Shown here: positions 34,484 through 46,516 of the stretch, one piece after another
Layout: each line of letters starts with the position of its first letter
Position numbering within the stretch: position 1 is the first letter of the stretch
Origin: Trichopria drosophilae
Taxonomy: Eukaryota > Arthropoda > Insecta > Hymenoptera > Diapriidae
Direction of reading: 5' to 3'
DNA length: 64,000 nt
NCBI GenBank assembly: GCA_030407085.1
Contig: CM059582.1
Location: 209,404,001-209,468,000 of the forward strand
The notes under the pieces: generated by a model
Database searches by the model: none
Seen by the model: only the letters and a program-made list of their open reading frames with translations
Told to the model about the DNA's origin: nothing
Program-made: the position numbers and the translations under genes

Positions 34484-34822
34484 ATGTCAGAAAACCTAAC
34501 TGAAGACGCCATGAAATCCAACGCCGCAACTAAAATCCAGGCCGGATTCCGTGGCTATCGCGTTCGCAAACAATTGAAAGAATCGAAATCAAAAGGAAAC
34601 GACGATTATGGAAACGATTCCAACATGTCCAGTCCATTGGGATTAAAATGTCAGGATTCTAAGACGAGTTTGGAAGAAAAGTCAGCCACAAAAATCCAGG
34701 CAGGAATACGAGGATTTTTGGTCCGGAAGAGGCAGCAGGAACAACAAGACGCAGCTACGAGGATTCAGGCCGGATTTCGTGGATTCAGGACGCGGAAGCA
34801 GTTGAAGCAGAATGGTCAGTGA
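34484..34822 (+). CDS. igl: igloo-like protein with three IQ motifs
   Basis: 112 codons from ATG 34484 to TGA 34820-34822. Three IQ motifs: ATKIQAGFRGYRVRKQLK (residues about 15-32), ATKIQAGIRGFLVRKRQ (67-83) and ATRIQAGFRGFRTRKQLK (91-108), with a polar, acidic, Ser-rich linker between the first two. This is the pattern of insect igloo, related to vertebrate neuromodulin/neurogranin, which binds calmodulin in the nervous system at low calcium. No N-terminal Met-Gly or Cys palmitoylation signal is visible. The stop overlaps a possible donor, AATG|GTCAGT (after 34814). The short form may be unspliced read-through, and the mRNA may normally join a downstream exon (see 45186). Confidence 0.85.
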   Translation: MSENLTEDAMKSNAATKIQAGFRGYRVRKQLKESKSKGNDDYGNDSNMSSPLGLKCQDSKTSLEEKSATKIQAGIRGFLVRKRQQEQQDAATRIQAGFRGFRTRKQLKQNGQ

Positions 34823-35036
34823 CTGTACGGGAACATTCGGAAGATATTGTTCAATCCAGGAATGGACTATGCGGAAAGAGCCGCGAATGGTCTCATTGAT
34901 CTAGATACACGTAAAGTTGTATTAGGATGCGTAAGCTTCTATACGGATAAATTGTACGTCAAGAATTTTACTTCGACGCGACACATCTTCCAGAATGGCG
35001 GGAAAAAAGTTGGTGCCAGGACTAAATGCTACATAT
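34823..35036 (+). other. Possible igloo 3' UTR / exon extension
   Basis: Not AT-rich, unlike the DNA beyond. A frame (34847-35050) is open but resembles no known domain. A good donor, ACATAT|GTAAGA, sits at 35036/35037, so the exon may extend to here. Confidence 0.3.
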
Positions 35037-35160
35037 GTAAGATTTTTTAAATATTCTATACTTAACTGATGTTAGATTTATCTTCAGATTCTTTTATTCT
35101 TTTTTTATTGTGTTTGACTTAAAATACTTCAGCTTTTGACACTTATGAGCTTTGACAATT

Positions 35161-35253
35161 ATGTAACATGGTGGGCTAACATGAATGAATGACGTCTTCA
35201 TTGTTTGAAGTGATGACAATTATTGTTTGCGCAACGCCACCATAATGTTACAT
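35161..35253. repeat. Imperfect hairpin, about 93 bp
   Basis: ATGTAACATGGTGG (35161-35174) pairs with CCACCATAATGTTACAT (35237-35253). An inner pair GACGTCTTCA/TGAAGTGATG closes around TTGTT. Probably a small MITE or a structured RNA. Confidence 0.55.
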
Positions 35254-35439
35254 CATACTTGCTTGGATTAAATGACATCCTCAATTGGTGCACCATTCCT
35301 AAGGCTAACTCTCCTTTTGCAGCATTTAAATTAGTATGTCATAATTAATACGGATAGGTCGTTAATAAAGGCTGTTAGTTAATCTTTTTTACGAGATAAT
35401 TGAAGGCTAAGCGTTTTTACTCAAACTCCCTCCCTATGG

Positions 35440-38175
35440 GATACCATTATTTGAATGGAGTTTTTAATTGTTTGAAATGGAGCTTTGCAAATATAATTAT
35501 GATAGTTAATCGATATTGATTCATGGTAGAAACATTTTTATTCAATAAAAATTCTAATAGTCTAAGATTTCAAGTAGCATCTATGGTGGTTATAAAAATA
35601 TTATAAAATGTTCATAAAGATAGAGAAAAGTAAAATGTTTAATCTTGGGTATTGTCCAGTGTTAAATAATTCAATTCAAAATGACTTTTAATCATAATAA
35701 ATTGAATAATTTTTTTTTATCGCAGTGAAAATATCTTCATTTGCACTTTCTATGTTTTATCAGTTATCTATTTCGGAATGATGGTAAAATAAAAACTCGA
35801 TTTTTATTAAATATCGACTATTTTTCTACATTTCGACTGCATGTGGGCCTTTTTATAAAAGGTCGATAAATAACAGACAAAATATACTTACAATTGAAGA
35901 TATCTGTTAATCAAAAACATTTGTCAATTACAAATATAAAACATTTTTTAAACAAATTAATTATAAAGTAATAAATTAATTGTCTTAAACGAACATTTTT
36001 GTTTTTCTTTATCTTATTTCTTTTTTAATATATTATTTACAATAATAATTCAGTTTACAATAATTATATTTTAATCAGAGACTTTTAGCAATAGACAAAC
36101 AATAATAGTTGAAGTGCAATGAATCAAATACAAATAATCTACGTAGAAAATTACTAATAATTTATTTAATACAATAATTTAAATTAAATAAATGTTTCTA
36201 GAATAAGTTTGAACTAACAATGAATAAAGATTAAAAATTTGTTTCAAATGTCAAAACTGACATTGCGACTCATTATACAAGTCATCTTCAGAATAATTAA
36301 ACAAATTATTAGTAATTTTCTATGTAAATTACTCTCCCACTAGTCGTTATTTTTTCAATTATTAAACACCAAAACAAACCTCGTTTTAAGAGTTAGTTAA
36401 TATGAACATAAGGGATTTTAATTATTTATAATAACATTTACTTTCAATACAGGGATCTTTATTTTGCCCACATTTTTGTATCATTTTTATTCATTGATAG
36501 TATAGTTAAACGATGTGTATTTAATAAAATTCTTATACATAATACTTTATTTCAAAGGAGTAAATATCCATCCATATAGATATAGAGAACAAAGCTGCTA
36601 GTAAACAGATGATTAAAAGCAAATCGCTTATTTTTACTTAAACATTTCCGGCCATGTGATAAACAACCTTTTTGAGTTGAATTTTAAATTGTTTTATAAT
36701 AAAACTTTTCAAATATACAAAAATTAATATTTATCTGTTAAAAATTATTCACCTAAATATTGAAACTTTTTTATTTCCATAAATAAAGATTCTAATAATC
36801 TGAGATTTCAAATATATGATGCTGGTTTAAAAATATTCTAAAGTGTACAATGATGAGAGAAAAGTAGACGGTTCAATCTTAACTGTTTAAGTAATTCAGT
36901 TTACAATAACTATCTTTTAATCGGAGACTTTACCAATTAAAAGCATAAAACATTTCATTTTTACACATTTACTTTCTAAAGAAAAAAAATTAATTGTCAT
37001 AAAGAAAACTGTCCTTCTTTTTCAAAATATTATTTACAAGAATTTATAATGATAAAGAACAAGAATTTATATGCCATTTCTGACACCTAGATTAATTGAG
37101 TAATACATTTAGAATGTTTATACTAAAAATAATTTATACTAAAGTGATGTAATTAATTCATTCATTTGTGAATAAAATCATACTTTACACTAAATTTTTC
37201 ACAATTAAGGGATTTATAAAGTACTCAGAAGAAGTAATAAAATATTTCCTATTTCTGGTTTTTGGGTTCTCAAATGACTGAAATAATTAATCATCTGCTT
37301 TATTTTAGAAATATAATGAAAGCTTTTCCAAACCTTATAATACAAAAAGCAGATAAATTATAATTTTCAATGTTTCTGTTAGCCAGATAAAAAAATAATT
37401 TCAATAATCATCTGTAAACGTTAGTTTCATCACTAATCAATCGAATATATGATGGATATGTTCATTATAATTCATCAAAATAGGGTTGATAATTGGGGTG
37501 CGGGTCGAAAAACTGACAAATCAAAAAACCGACAGGTCGAAAAACCGACACTTCAAAAAATGTCTGCCCGCTTGTGGATGTGACTATTTTTTTGTGTCGA
37601 CTTTTTACCTGTCGGTTTTTCGAATGTCGGTATTTTGTTTGTAGGTTTTTTGATTTGTTAGTTTTTCGACCCGCACCCGATAACTGTTTAACAATGCCAA
37701 ACTAACAAATGAAAAGTAAGCCAATTAAAATTATTTCGTTTACCGTCAATAAATTAACAACGATAAAATTAGGGGTATTATTCTGCCAACATTTTTGTAT
37801 AATTTCCATTCATTGATAGTACAGTTAAACGATGTGTTTATAATATCATTTTATCTTATAAACAGTCTCTTATTTCAAAACAGTAAGTACATATGCATTC
37901 ATATAGATATGGAGTATAAAGCTAATAGTAAACAGATACTTAAAGGCCAAACATTTGTTTGTACTCAAACATTCCACAAATCGGACCAACAATTTTTTTA
38001 AACAGAATTTTGAATTGTTTGGAACTGAAACTTTCCAAATATACAATATTAATGGGTATCTGTTAAACATTATTAGCCTAAATAGTGCAAAACATTTTTA
38101 TTCTCATGAAGATTCTAATAATCTGCATATCAAATCTTTCAAGAATCAGTTCAATTTCATTGAAAAATAAACATT
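35440..38175 (+). repeat. Diverged triplication of a ~1.2 kb non-coding unit
   Basis: Landmark ATTCTAATARTCT recurs at 35551, 36789 and 38113. Landmark CATTGATAGTA(T/C)AGTTAAACGATG recurs at 36493 and 37813. CAGTTTACAATAA(C/T)TAT followed by TTTTAATC recurs at 36051 and 36899. Spacing between units is about 1.24 and 1.32 kb. The second contains a 191-bp MITE insertion including its duplication, so it was about 1.13 kb. Units share order over long stretches but are well diverged and non-coding. Confidence 0.7.
37496..37678. mobile_element. hAT-like MITE with GGGTGCGGGTCG ends
   Basis: 183 bp. Left GGGTGCGGGTCGAAAAACTG (then ACAAATC) is the inverse of the right end, which ends GTTTTTCGACCCGCACCC. 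Flanks GATAATTG (37488-37495) and GATAACTG (37679-37686) are an 8-bp target duplication with one mismatch, the size made by hAT transposases. The inside is built of repeated GTCGGTTTTTCGA units in both directions. No coding capacity. Confidence 0.85.
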
Positions 38176-38236
38176 TACAGATCGTTGAATTTTAATGTAA
38201 CATTTAAATGTGACGATAAAGATATATTTACTTGCT

Positions 38237-38411
38237 CTCTAAATTCCTTGGAGTGAAAATTGAGCCACTCTTTTATGAAGAGTGAAATTTTCACTCAATT
38301 AAGAGTGACATTTCACTTCATCAAAAATGAAAGAAAGATCTCTTCTAGGAGTGAATTTTCTTTCTTTTTTAATAAGAGAGTGGCTCAATTTTCACTCCAA
38401 GGAATTTAGAG
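38237..38411. mobile_element. MITE with perfect 35-bp TIRs
   Basis: Left arm 38237-38271 (CTCTAAATTCCTTGGAGTGA onwards) and right arm 38377-38411 are perfect inverses over 35 bp. The inside carries further GAGTGAAA/TTTCACTC blocks. No clear target duplication. Perfect TIRs indicate recent movement. Related diverged copies: 21.6-21.8 kb and 58.66-58.88 kb. Confidence 0.85.
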
Positions 38412-38864
38412 GGTGTACGCACACATGCAGCTGACTTACTTTAATTTTTTCATTCTTTTAAAATTAAAGAATCTGAAGTTAGTCTGTGTCTTTCCACAAA
38501 AGCGAATTGGTATTGTTTCAATGTAAACTAAAGAATTTTTACTTCTTATTACATCACTTTCTTTGGTTCCATACAGAGAAAAAACGTTTTCCTCATTAAC
38601 AATTTTATTAGGTTTCATCATTTTATATTCTACATATTTTCAACAGACACTTATCAGTGAAAAAATTCTTTACTCACATAAGTTTTATACCATTTTATTA
38701 TATCGTACAATTTCTTATATTTTCAATTTTTTAATTTTAATGCAAAAAATAATTTCTTTTTGTGCATTTTTGTAGAAAATCATTTTTAATCATTGTTCTT
38801 ACGAGGGTTCTTACCTGATTGCCGAAACGTAAACTATAAAATATATTCTTTAATTTTTTTGTCC

Positions 38865-39180
38865 CGCCTGCACTAAAACCGCGCTTTTTCGTGCCGGTAA
38901 AGCGTTAGACACGAAATATATTCAGCGCAAGTGCTTTCTAGGATCCGGCGGGCCCTTTTCGCATTTTCGCGCCCGCTTCATCGGGCACTTTTCACATTTT
39001 GCCGGCCGCTTCTCTTTTTTCACGATTTCGCACTCGCCGTATACTTAACCGACATTATAAAGGCACCGTTTTTTATGTACAAATGTGACAAAAAATATCG
39101 TGTATATCACGGGTGAGAATGAAGGATCGGAGACAAGCCCCTTGTTGCAGCCCAAATCCCTTTCTTTGCGCCCTAGGTAT
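38865..39180. other. GC-rich island with degenerate tandem units
   Basis: Abruptly GC-rich. Three degenerate units of about 30 bp: GGCGGGCCCTTTTCGCATTT, then CATCGGGCACTTTTCACATT, then GGCCGCTTCTCTTTTTTCAC. A 61-codon frame (38931-39116) repeats with the units (RRALFAFSRPLHRALFTFCR). Could be the body of an unrecognised transposon or a regulatory island. No gene called. Confidence 0.35.
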
Positions 39181-41040
39181 ACACTATACTAAACATTCCT
39201 TCTGATCATATTAACTGTCTCTTATATAAAACAATGTTTTGGTTTATTCGGGTCCTTAATGAGTGAAAAAATAGAGACTTGTTAGAGTGCAATTTACGTG
39301 GAAAATTATTCATAATTAATTTAATTATTCCGAAGATGACTCTTACAATGAGTCATTCAGTTTTTACTTTTTATAACAAATTGTAATTTTTATTTATTTT
39401 TGAGTTCAACTAGATCTCTAGATATTAATTTAATTAAAAAGAATGTTTATTTAATTTGTTGCCTTCAATCTATCCCTTAAAAATGAATTAATATTAAATA
39501 AGTATTATTTATATTTGATTTATTGCACTTTAACTAGTCTCTTTTCTTCCTTTCTTAAAGATTTAACAAACCAGATGTTATACAATTTATTAATTAATAG
39601 CGGTCGATAAAGTATAAGGAACCAAATCTTATGCACGATATAATATCAATCAAAATTATATGATTCTTTTCTAAAATGCGTAGGTGAAATTCAGAATAAA
39701 AATTTTTTTAGTGCTGCAGATGAACATTATTTAAAAGTATTTAAAAAAGACAATTAGAATACTAAAGATGATTTAAGTGTGGGTTATGGTGATCTCAGAA
39801 GAAACTATGAGACTAATATTTTTAAATTTTGTCCACGGTTTTACATCGTTAGTTTGTCTTCACGATTCAGTTATTTGCCACTTTTATGGCTAACCTAAAA
39901 TTTTGCCATGTTTGGAAAAAACTTCACCATTACATTGACCAACTCGGAAACTTAAACATGGAATGATTTTTAAATTTAGTAAAATAAACTTAATTCCTCG
40001 AATTGCATTTTTAGTTGATATATAAATTATGAAACTAAGGAAAATAAACAGTTAAGTTATTAAAATTCTAAGAAATTTGTTTGAAGCCAACAAAATTGTT
40101 GATGATGAAATTAAAAAAAGGTTTGAATCTTGGCCATACCCATCATTTACGACACCAATAATATCATTCACTAAGTTGAATTTTAAATGCACATTCTACT
40201 CATGTTCCTAAACAATAAGAAACATCAATCTTCATCCCAATTAATTTGCGGAAAAGTTGGTTCTTGTTGACATTTCAAGGATCTCTAAAGAAAACTTCAA
40301 GAGGTCAAAATTGTCAACGGGAACATATATTTTTAAAAATTCATTGAAAAATCGCATATATGATTTTCTCTTTATACAAAATGACCAAAAAAAAACACGA
40401 AAAAAATATTGCTACACTATATTTAATACGAATTAACAAAATAACTTTAAAAAAAGTAATATGCCCACTTTTATAAATTATTTATTTATCTCTTTTAAAG
40501 CAAATTCAAACTTATATTCTTATTATTTGTATAATATAATCTTATAATTTAGTAGTCTATAATCATTTAATCATTAGTAATTTATACTTTTGTAACTAGT
40601 ATACTTCCTCACTGAATAATATTCTTATTTCGCTCAAAGGGTTTCAAAAGGTCCTCGATGAATTTTATATGTTGCAGTCACGACCGGAAAGTAATTAAAT
40701 TAACTAAAAATATAGTTAGAGGAATGAAAATTTCGAAATTCATTTAACTACATTTCAATAAATGACTGGGGTTTAACTTAACAGTAAAAAAAAGAATGAG
40801 GATCGATCTTTAGTTGATTTAACTTTTTTTATGATCGTACCTATAAAATTTCGATAAGGACTAATTGAAACTGGTTCAGAAGTTCAAAAGTAGTCAAATT
40901 CACTAAGAATTTTTCTGAAAACTCTTCTAGAGGAATTATTTGAGTTATTAGTGGAGTTATTGGCGGTTCTTTTTTATGATATTAGTATACATAATATAAA
41001 GTAGGCGTCGGAACTAAGGGTTAATATAAAATATATTACT
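39181..41040. other. AT-rich non-coding stretch
   Basis: No gene supported. A 46-codon frame near 40.07-40.21 kb (around VDDEIKKRFESWPYPSF) looks protein-like but is isolated and unrecognised. Confidence 0.4.
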
Positions 41041-41077
41041 TTATTTACTTTTTAGCATATAATTTTTCGAATCGGGG

Positions 41078-41110
41078 AGGGGTGACCCCCCCCCCCTTTC
41101 CCCTCCCCAC
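41078..41110. repeat. C-rich low-complexity tract
   Basis: GGGGAGGGGTGACC followed by long C runs, unusual in this AT-rich window; an easy place for assembly error. Confidence 0.7.
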
Positions 41111-41544
41111 ACCTTCACTTCTTTGATATCTAACGTATTTCCGAACTTTACGCACGCAATTACAAAAAATATTGTTCGACACGCGTGTGTAAAAGTAGCA
41201 CTTTACACACTAGTATCGAAAACTACTATTTTGTGGTCCTGTGTTTTAGCATAAATAAAGTGGTAAAATTAAAAACATAAACATAGTTATGTTGATGTTT
41301 ATTTATCGACCCTTTTTAATAAATTTACTAATGAACTGGTGTTGGTTTGTTTTTTCGTATATTATATAAAAAAATTAATTACATTAAATTATGGCTTTGT
41401 TGTCATTTTAATAATGTGGAGATCAATTCAGAATGCAAGAAACATAGAAATGATAAACTTGACGATCTTCTTGATCTTCAGAAGATTAGGAATAACGTTA
41501 TGCACTGACCTGATAAAATACCATGCATAGACTGCACTGGAATT

Positions 41545-41720
41545 CGAAAATAGTAGTTTTCGATACAAGGGCGTATACGTAAAGAACTTTAAACACACAC
41601 ACGTGTGCCGAAATATTGTTTACGTACGGCTTTTTCGTGCGTAAAGTATAATCGAGTGCGTAAAGTTTAATTTACGCACAAGTTTACTTTACGCACCGAA
41701 AAGACGTACATAAATTGAGT
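41545..41720. repeat. CGATACAAGGGCG repeat
   Basis: Begins GAAAATAGTAGTTTTCGATA then CAAGGGCG. Inside are repeated TTTACGCAC / GTGCGTAAAG blocks in both directions. The inverse of its left end lies at 41212-41230 (GTATCGAAAACTACTATTTT), so the two may bracket a larger element of about 350 bp. Confidence 0.5.
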
Positions 41721-41724
41721 TTTT

Positions 41725-43590
41725 TCAAATTTCCTTTTCTTTTTCATAAATTAATATTTTCAATCAATAAAAATGATTATTTGATATGCTTACAATATTA
41801 TGAAACATAAGATTACAAAAATTTTAACTTGATATCGTTTCGATGAAGATAATTTGATACTATAACTGCATGAGCAATTCATAGTCGCCGGAAACCGCAA
41901 TATCCTCCGCAAGTGTCAAAGACCAATGCAAATCACAGTATATCGATTCCAAGTGCCTTTTGTTTACAAAAATTGGATTTGCTCAAGTTTTATTAACATT
42001 TTTAAAATACGTTAATTATACAAGATTTCAGTATTTGTTTTGGATAAATTATTTGGTTTAAACTATTCCACTAATTGAGGGATTTGTGCAGTTTCATTAC
42101 AGAATTTGTTAATTAAAATAAATATTCTCTGTAAAATATTTGTTAACTTTTAAATGTTTATAAAATGTCTTAACTGCAAGAAAAATTTTGTTTCAAAGCA
42201 AACTGTCCTTCGTCAAGCAGTTAATGAGAAACTTTGTCTATAGTATTTTTTTATCAATTGCCAATGGTTACTATAGAAATTAGTAATTTCATTAGTATAA
42301 ATAGTTACGTTTATCTATGTAATTACAAAATTATTAATATTTTAATTGTCAAAGAGCATTGATTGACAATTCGATGTTTACTTGTAAGTGATAAATGAGA
42401 TACTTGTTTTGACACGCCTTGAATTTGCTTTGTATCAAATTTAATGTCCAATTTTTTCGTCTTATTGTTTACTTATTATGTATTTGAGGATAATTTTGCC
42501 CATAAATTACATAAATAAATAAACAAACAAGTATTATATGAAATTGATTTACTAACTATTAACTTACATATATACTAAAAATAGTGAAATTAAGAACATC
42601 GACATGAGTTGCTAAGTAAAATAGTAGTTTCTTTGCACCGCCAAAGAAATTTAGTAAAGTTACTACAATTTTTTCAGTTTGCGGTAATTATATTTGTCAG
42701 GTATAAGATTTCTTTCCGTGTGTTCTACACAAAGAAAAAATGCATTCATCCAACGATATTAAGAAAGTAACACATGGGAACGCAGAAAATAGTTGAATTA
42801 ACTATTTGGGTAGCAAAGAAGACAATCATATTGTTTCATTTACTATTTGCCAGTCATGAAAAATGCAGTGCAGTATACATAACCTCAAGTCTAGACTAAT
42901 TTGCTAAGCAAAATATTCACTTTAAATATTCGCGAATGGTAAAAAAGGTCATAAAAAGATAATAAAATAACCCAAAACGAAAAGAACCTCTTTTTAATTA
43001 AAATAGTGATTGTATGGTATATTTTATAATTTTCTGAATTGTAAAATTAACATAAGTCAATGACAACGACAGCTCTTCACGATGTTAATTTTACTATTAT
43101 TATATGTTACAATCATTTTTCCAAAAGATGACACTAATATATTCGTGACGAACGTAACATTTAATTTAATAATTTAATAATTTAATATCTCAAATTTTCT
43201 TAAAAGTGTCTTATAAGTATAATAATGGCAAAGTTCAGTCAAACTTAATCGAGAATTAATATTTAATAACAATAGACTGTAACTATCGTGTACATTCGGA
43301 GTTTTAAATTTCCTTTGATATATTTTTGTTCATTTAACTCTAAAATTATATTGACGAAATTTACTACGTGTCTGTTATAAACTTCTAACTGGTACAGAAA
43401 AAAAGTTACAGAAATTTAGCAACATTTCTATTTTTTGCGGTTATATCATAATAAAAATGTATTGTTGTGATTTTATAATATTTTGTTGAAATTAGATAGT
43501 GCTTTTGTTACCTTCCACCATTAGTTAACAGATATTTGATAGTGCAATTTCTTGTGATGATAATTTTGAAATTTTACCATATTTTTGTGC
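41725..43590. other. AT-rich non-coding stretch
   Basis: No gene supported. ACACAAAGAAAAAATGC (near 42728) and AATAGTTGAATTAACTATT (near 42788) are fragments of dispersed families. Confidence 0.45.
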
Positions 43591-43597
43591 GGTGCTT

Positions 43598-43722
43598 TTA
43601 GTATATTACCTAACAAGGGTGCAATTAGCGAATACGACAAGCACGGGGGTTCGGTCATTGGCGCCCGAGATTTTACTGCAGGGCGCAAAATCGAGTTCTA
43701 CGCCCGGAGAGTTAAAAATACT
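43598..43722. repeat. Short element with AGTATATTA end (copy 2)
   Basis: AGTATATTACCTAACAAGGG at the left; CTGCAGGGCGCAAAATCGAG, then TTCTACGCCCGGAGAG, at the right. Same family as 975-1150 and 46517-46642. Confidence 0.6.
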
Positions 43723-43724
43723 TT

Positions 43725-45185
43725 ATACAATATCCTCACATAAAATATCATTGCAAGTACTTAAGTAAATAAACACTTAAGAAGTAGTTAATAAAAAATT
43801 AACCTTAAATTAATTCTATTAATAATTACAAATAGAAAACGTCAAAATATCTACAACTTTTTTCGTGTTGATTATACACAAAGAATTATAGGTATAAAGA
43901 AATTCTCGAAATACAGATTAAAATGATAATATATATTAAAATAAGTATCTGGGTGATATCTATAAACCCAAAATATGATGTATCTTTGTTCTTTCTGCCT
44001 GGTAACTAGATTAAATACATTTATTTACTTGATTTATTTTTATTTTTACTTATAATACAGACGAGTTGCTCAACATTATTTTAAATATTATTTTGCTTTT
44101 AGTTTGTCTTTTGATTTATTTCGTTAATGAGGGATGACATTAAATTTTAGTAGTTATATGTAAGAAATGACAGTTGTACGTAAAAAATAATCTCTAGATT
44201 GTAAAAAAATCTTCTGGTTTTACGTAAGTTTCAACCTATAATTCTAACAAAAAGTATCCGTAAATTCAAGAAAATGCTTCTGGTTTTACATAAATATATC
44301 AACATTTGCCACTCTGATAATTCTGGAGATAATTTCTCTGCATATAAAAACTAGAAACTAAAGAATAACATAAAGTTTGTTTATCTACGTAAGCTAACTT
44401 TTTTCAGCTTCACTTCTTAGCAGCTGAAAATTAACTGCAGTGAACTCAGACCGTAATAACTAAATTACTTGTTTCTATGCAAATAGTCTGATAATATTTA
44501 TTTCGTAATATCTTTAATATTTCTTTCCTGTTCAGACAGTAAAAATGCCAAAAAAATGTAACATTTTTTACCAGCAGTTATGTCAATTGTTCTATTCAAG
44601 TATGTCCGAAAATATCATCTGAAATATTAAAATTTCCAGGGAAAATTTTCTCCGTATAATTTTAGTCGTAATGTTTCTTTAAATTAAGTTTTTAATATAT
44701 TTTGGACCCCTATAAAATGTATTGAAAGAACGGTATATTTATTGGTGGCTTAAGTACTTTTAATTCAATCCAACCTGATCTTTTTACCAAGAAATATGAC
44801 TTCAAATTTATGTCTTCGAAATCTATTCATTGACAAATTTGTTCACTGCTATTTTCGAATGTAGTCGATCAAAATACACACAGAAACAACTTAAAGATAA
44901 AAAACTAAATCGATTCCGCAGACTGGTAATCCATCATTCTATGGAAGTCGTGTTTAAAATTTAATTTCGTATACGTTCAAGTTCAAGTTTCAAGTTCATA
45001 TTTCGAAACATGCCCAAGATTATTTAGATAATCACTCATAAGCACTAATCGTAAACTAGGAATGACTTAAAATAAAGTTCCTGCCCTGGGTGTCACAAAA
45101 ATATTTAAGAAAGCTCATAAATTTTAGAATTTTATGTTATCCATAGTATATGTAGATTAAGTGTACTTTATTTTGTATTTTTCAG
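43725..45185 (+). other. Intron-like DNA ending in a splice acceptor
   Basis: AT-rich without coding signal. It ends with a pyrimidine tract and TATTTTTCAG at 45185. Confidence 0.45.
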
Positions 45186-45425
45186 CATGCTTCGGAGGGA
45201 AAAACTCGTAGATTAACGCCCCGGCAGTGGACGACATTGACCCACATAGAATATGTTGGGCAAGCCCTCATCAGCTGCCATCTTCTGCTGTCTGTTCATT
45301 CATCCAACACTCCATCGGCTTTCCGTCCATTAACAAGTCGACTGTCGTAAATTTAAAGATTTTTCGACGGTTATACAAGGGCCATGAAACAAAATTGTGC
45401 AATTTTGAAAAATAAACAAGATCAG
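45186..45425 (+). CDS. Candidate 3'-terminal exon (igloo?)
   Basis: A sharply less AT-rich block directly after a strong acceptor (TTTTGTATTTTTCAG, ending 45185), with a poly(A) signal AATAAA at 45411-45416. If the igloo exon is spliced at its phase-1 donor (after 34814), the junction adds ACFGGKNS and a stop at 45208-45210; the rest would be 3' UTR. Another frame is open for 54 codons (HASEGKTRRLTPRQW onwards) to 45348-45350. Acceptor, composition and poly(A) signal are seen; the gene assignment is inference. Confidence 0.5.
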
Positions 45426-45430
45426 ATGCC

Positions 45431-46515
45431 ATTACTGGATAATGCGATTCAAATTGATAAGAATTCGATCAAGTGTACAATGTCAGGATTCAGTTGCATC
45501 TTGTAATTTCATACGATTCATAACGTTCACAGATGATACACGACCATATTCAGTGAAATTATTTCTAGAAGAGTTAACAATAACATGGCAATGCTTTTGA
45601 TAATGAAAATATTCCTAAAGTAGGCCAAAATTATTCCAGCAATTAAAATAGATACTTGCAAGTGATCTTTAACTTGTGCGTGATCAAGACATTCGTATGA
45701 AGAACTTATTCCATCACCAGTTGACAAGCACGAACTAAAAATTTCGAAGTTTACAAGTTATCCCGTATAGTTGCGGATTTTCCGATAGCATTTTTAAAAT
45801 ACATCCAACGAAAGTTTGTATGAATTTTGTATAGTCGTGAGAATTATGCGTATTAGTCGTAGGTCGCGAAGGTTCGAAATTCTACTTAAAAAACTTGTGC
45901 CTTAATATAAAAAGTTTGAGAGAATGATATCAATATACACAATATTTGTGAAGGTTTTAAAAAGTAAAAACTAATTTTACTATTTTTAAAAATTCTGTAT
46001 GTTAGTATACTTTTGCGAATATTTATAGAAAGTTAAGTCAAACTTCACTGAAATGAATAGATATGATTCCTAAATTTCTGTACATGAACTCGTGATATTT
46101 TCAATATTTTATTCTACGCAACGATAATATTAGGTAATAACGTTTTATATCCGATTATACTAAAAATTTATTTGAGACTAACTTTAAGTAACTGATATAT
46201 CAAAAGTAATACTGAGAGAAAAGTAGTCATATATATTTATATATAAGTATACAATTGTGATTATTATGGAACAAAAGTGTATGGGAGTTTATCTAAAAGT
46301 GTACTTGTTTTAATACCACAAATGTATATCTGTATGCTTCCAAATATGTAAGTATATTTAATTATCAGCACTTGTACAGTTTCGTAATACATAAACATAT
46401 GTAATTGTATATAAATGAAGGCACTAATTTCGTAATCAGGAATAATTATTACAATGTTTGTTATTCTGTTTTTTTTTATTTCACGAACATTTTTAACATT
46501 TTAAAATACATCTTA
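45431..46515. other. AT-rich non-coding stretch
   Basis: Nothing supportable beyond the exon. Confidence 0.5.
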
Positions 46516-46516
46516 A

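Noticed and set aside
40066..40209. Protein-like short frame around RFESWPYP
   Set aside because: Only about 46 codons, isolated, with no family or splice support.
45860..45885. GGTTCGAAATTC as a tRNA T-arm
   Set aside because: No matching stems or A box around it.
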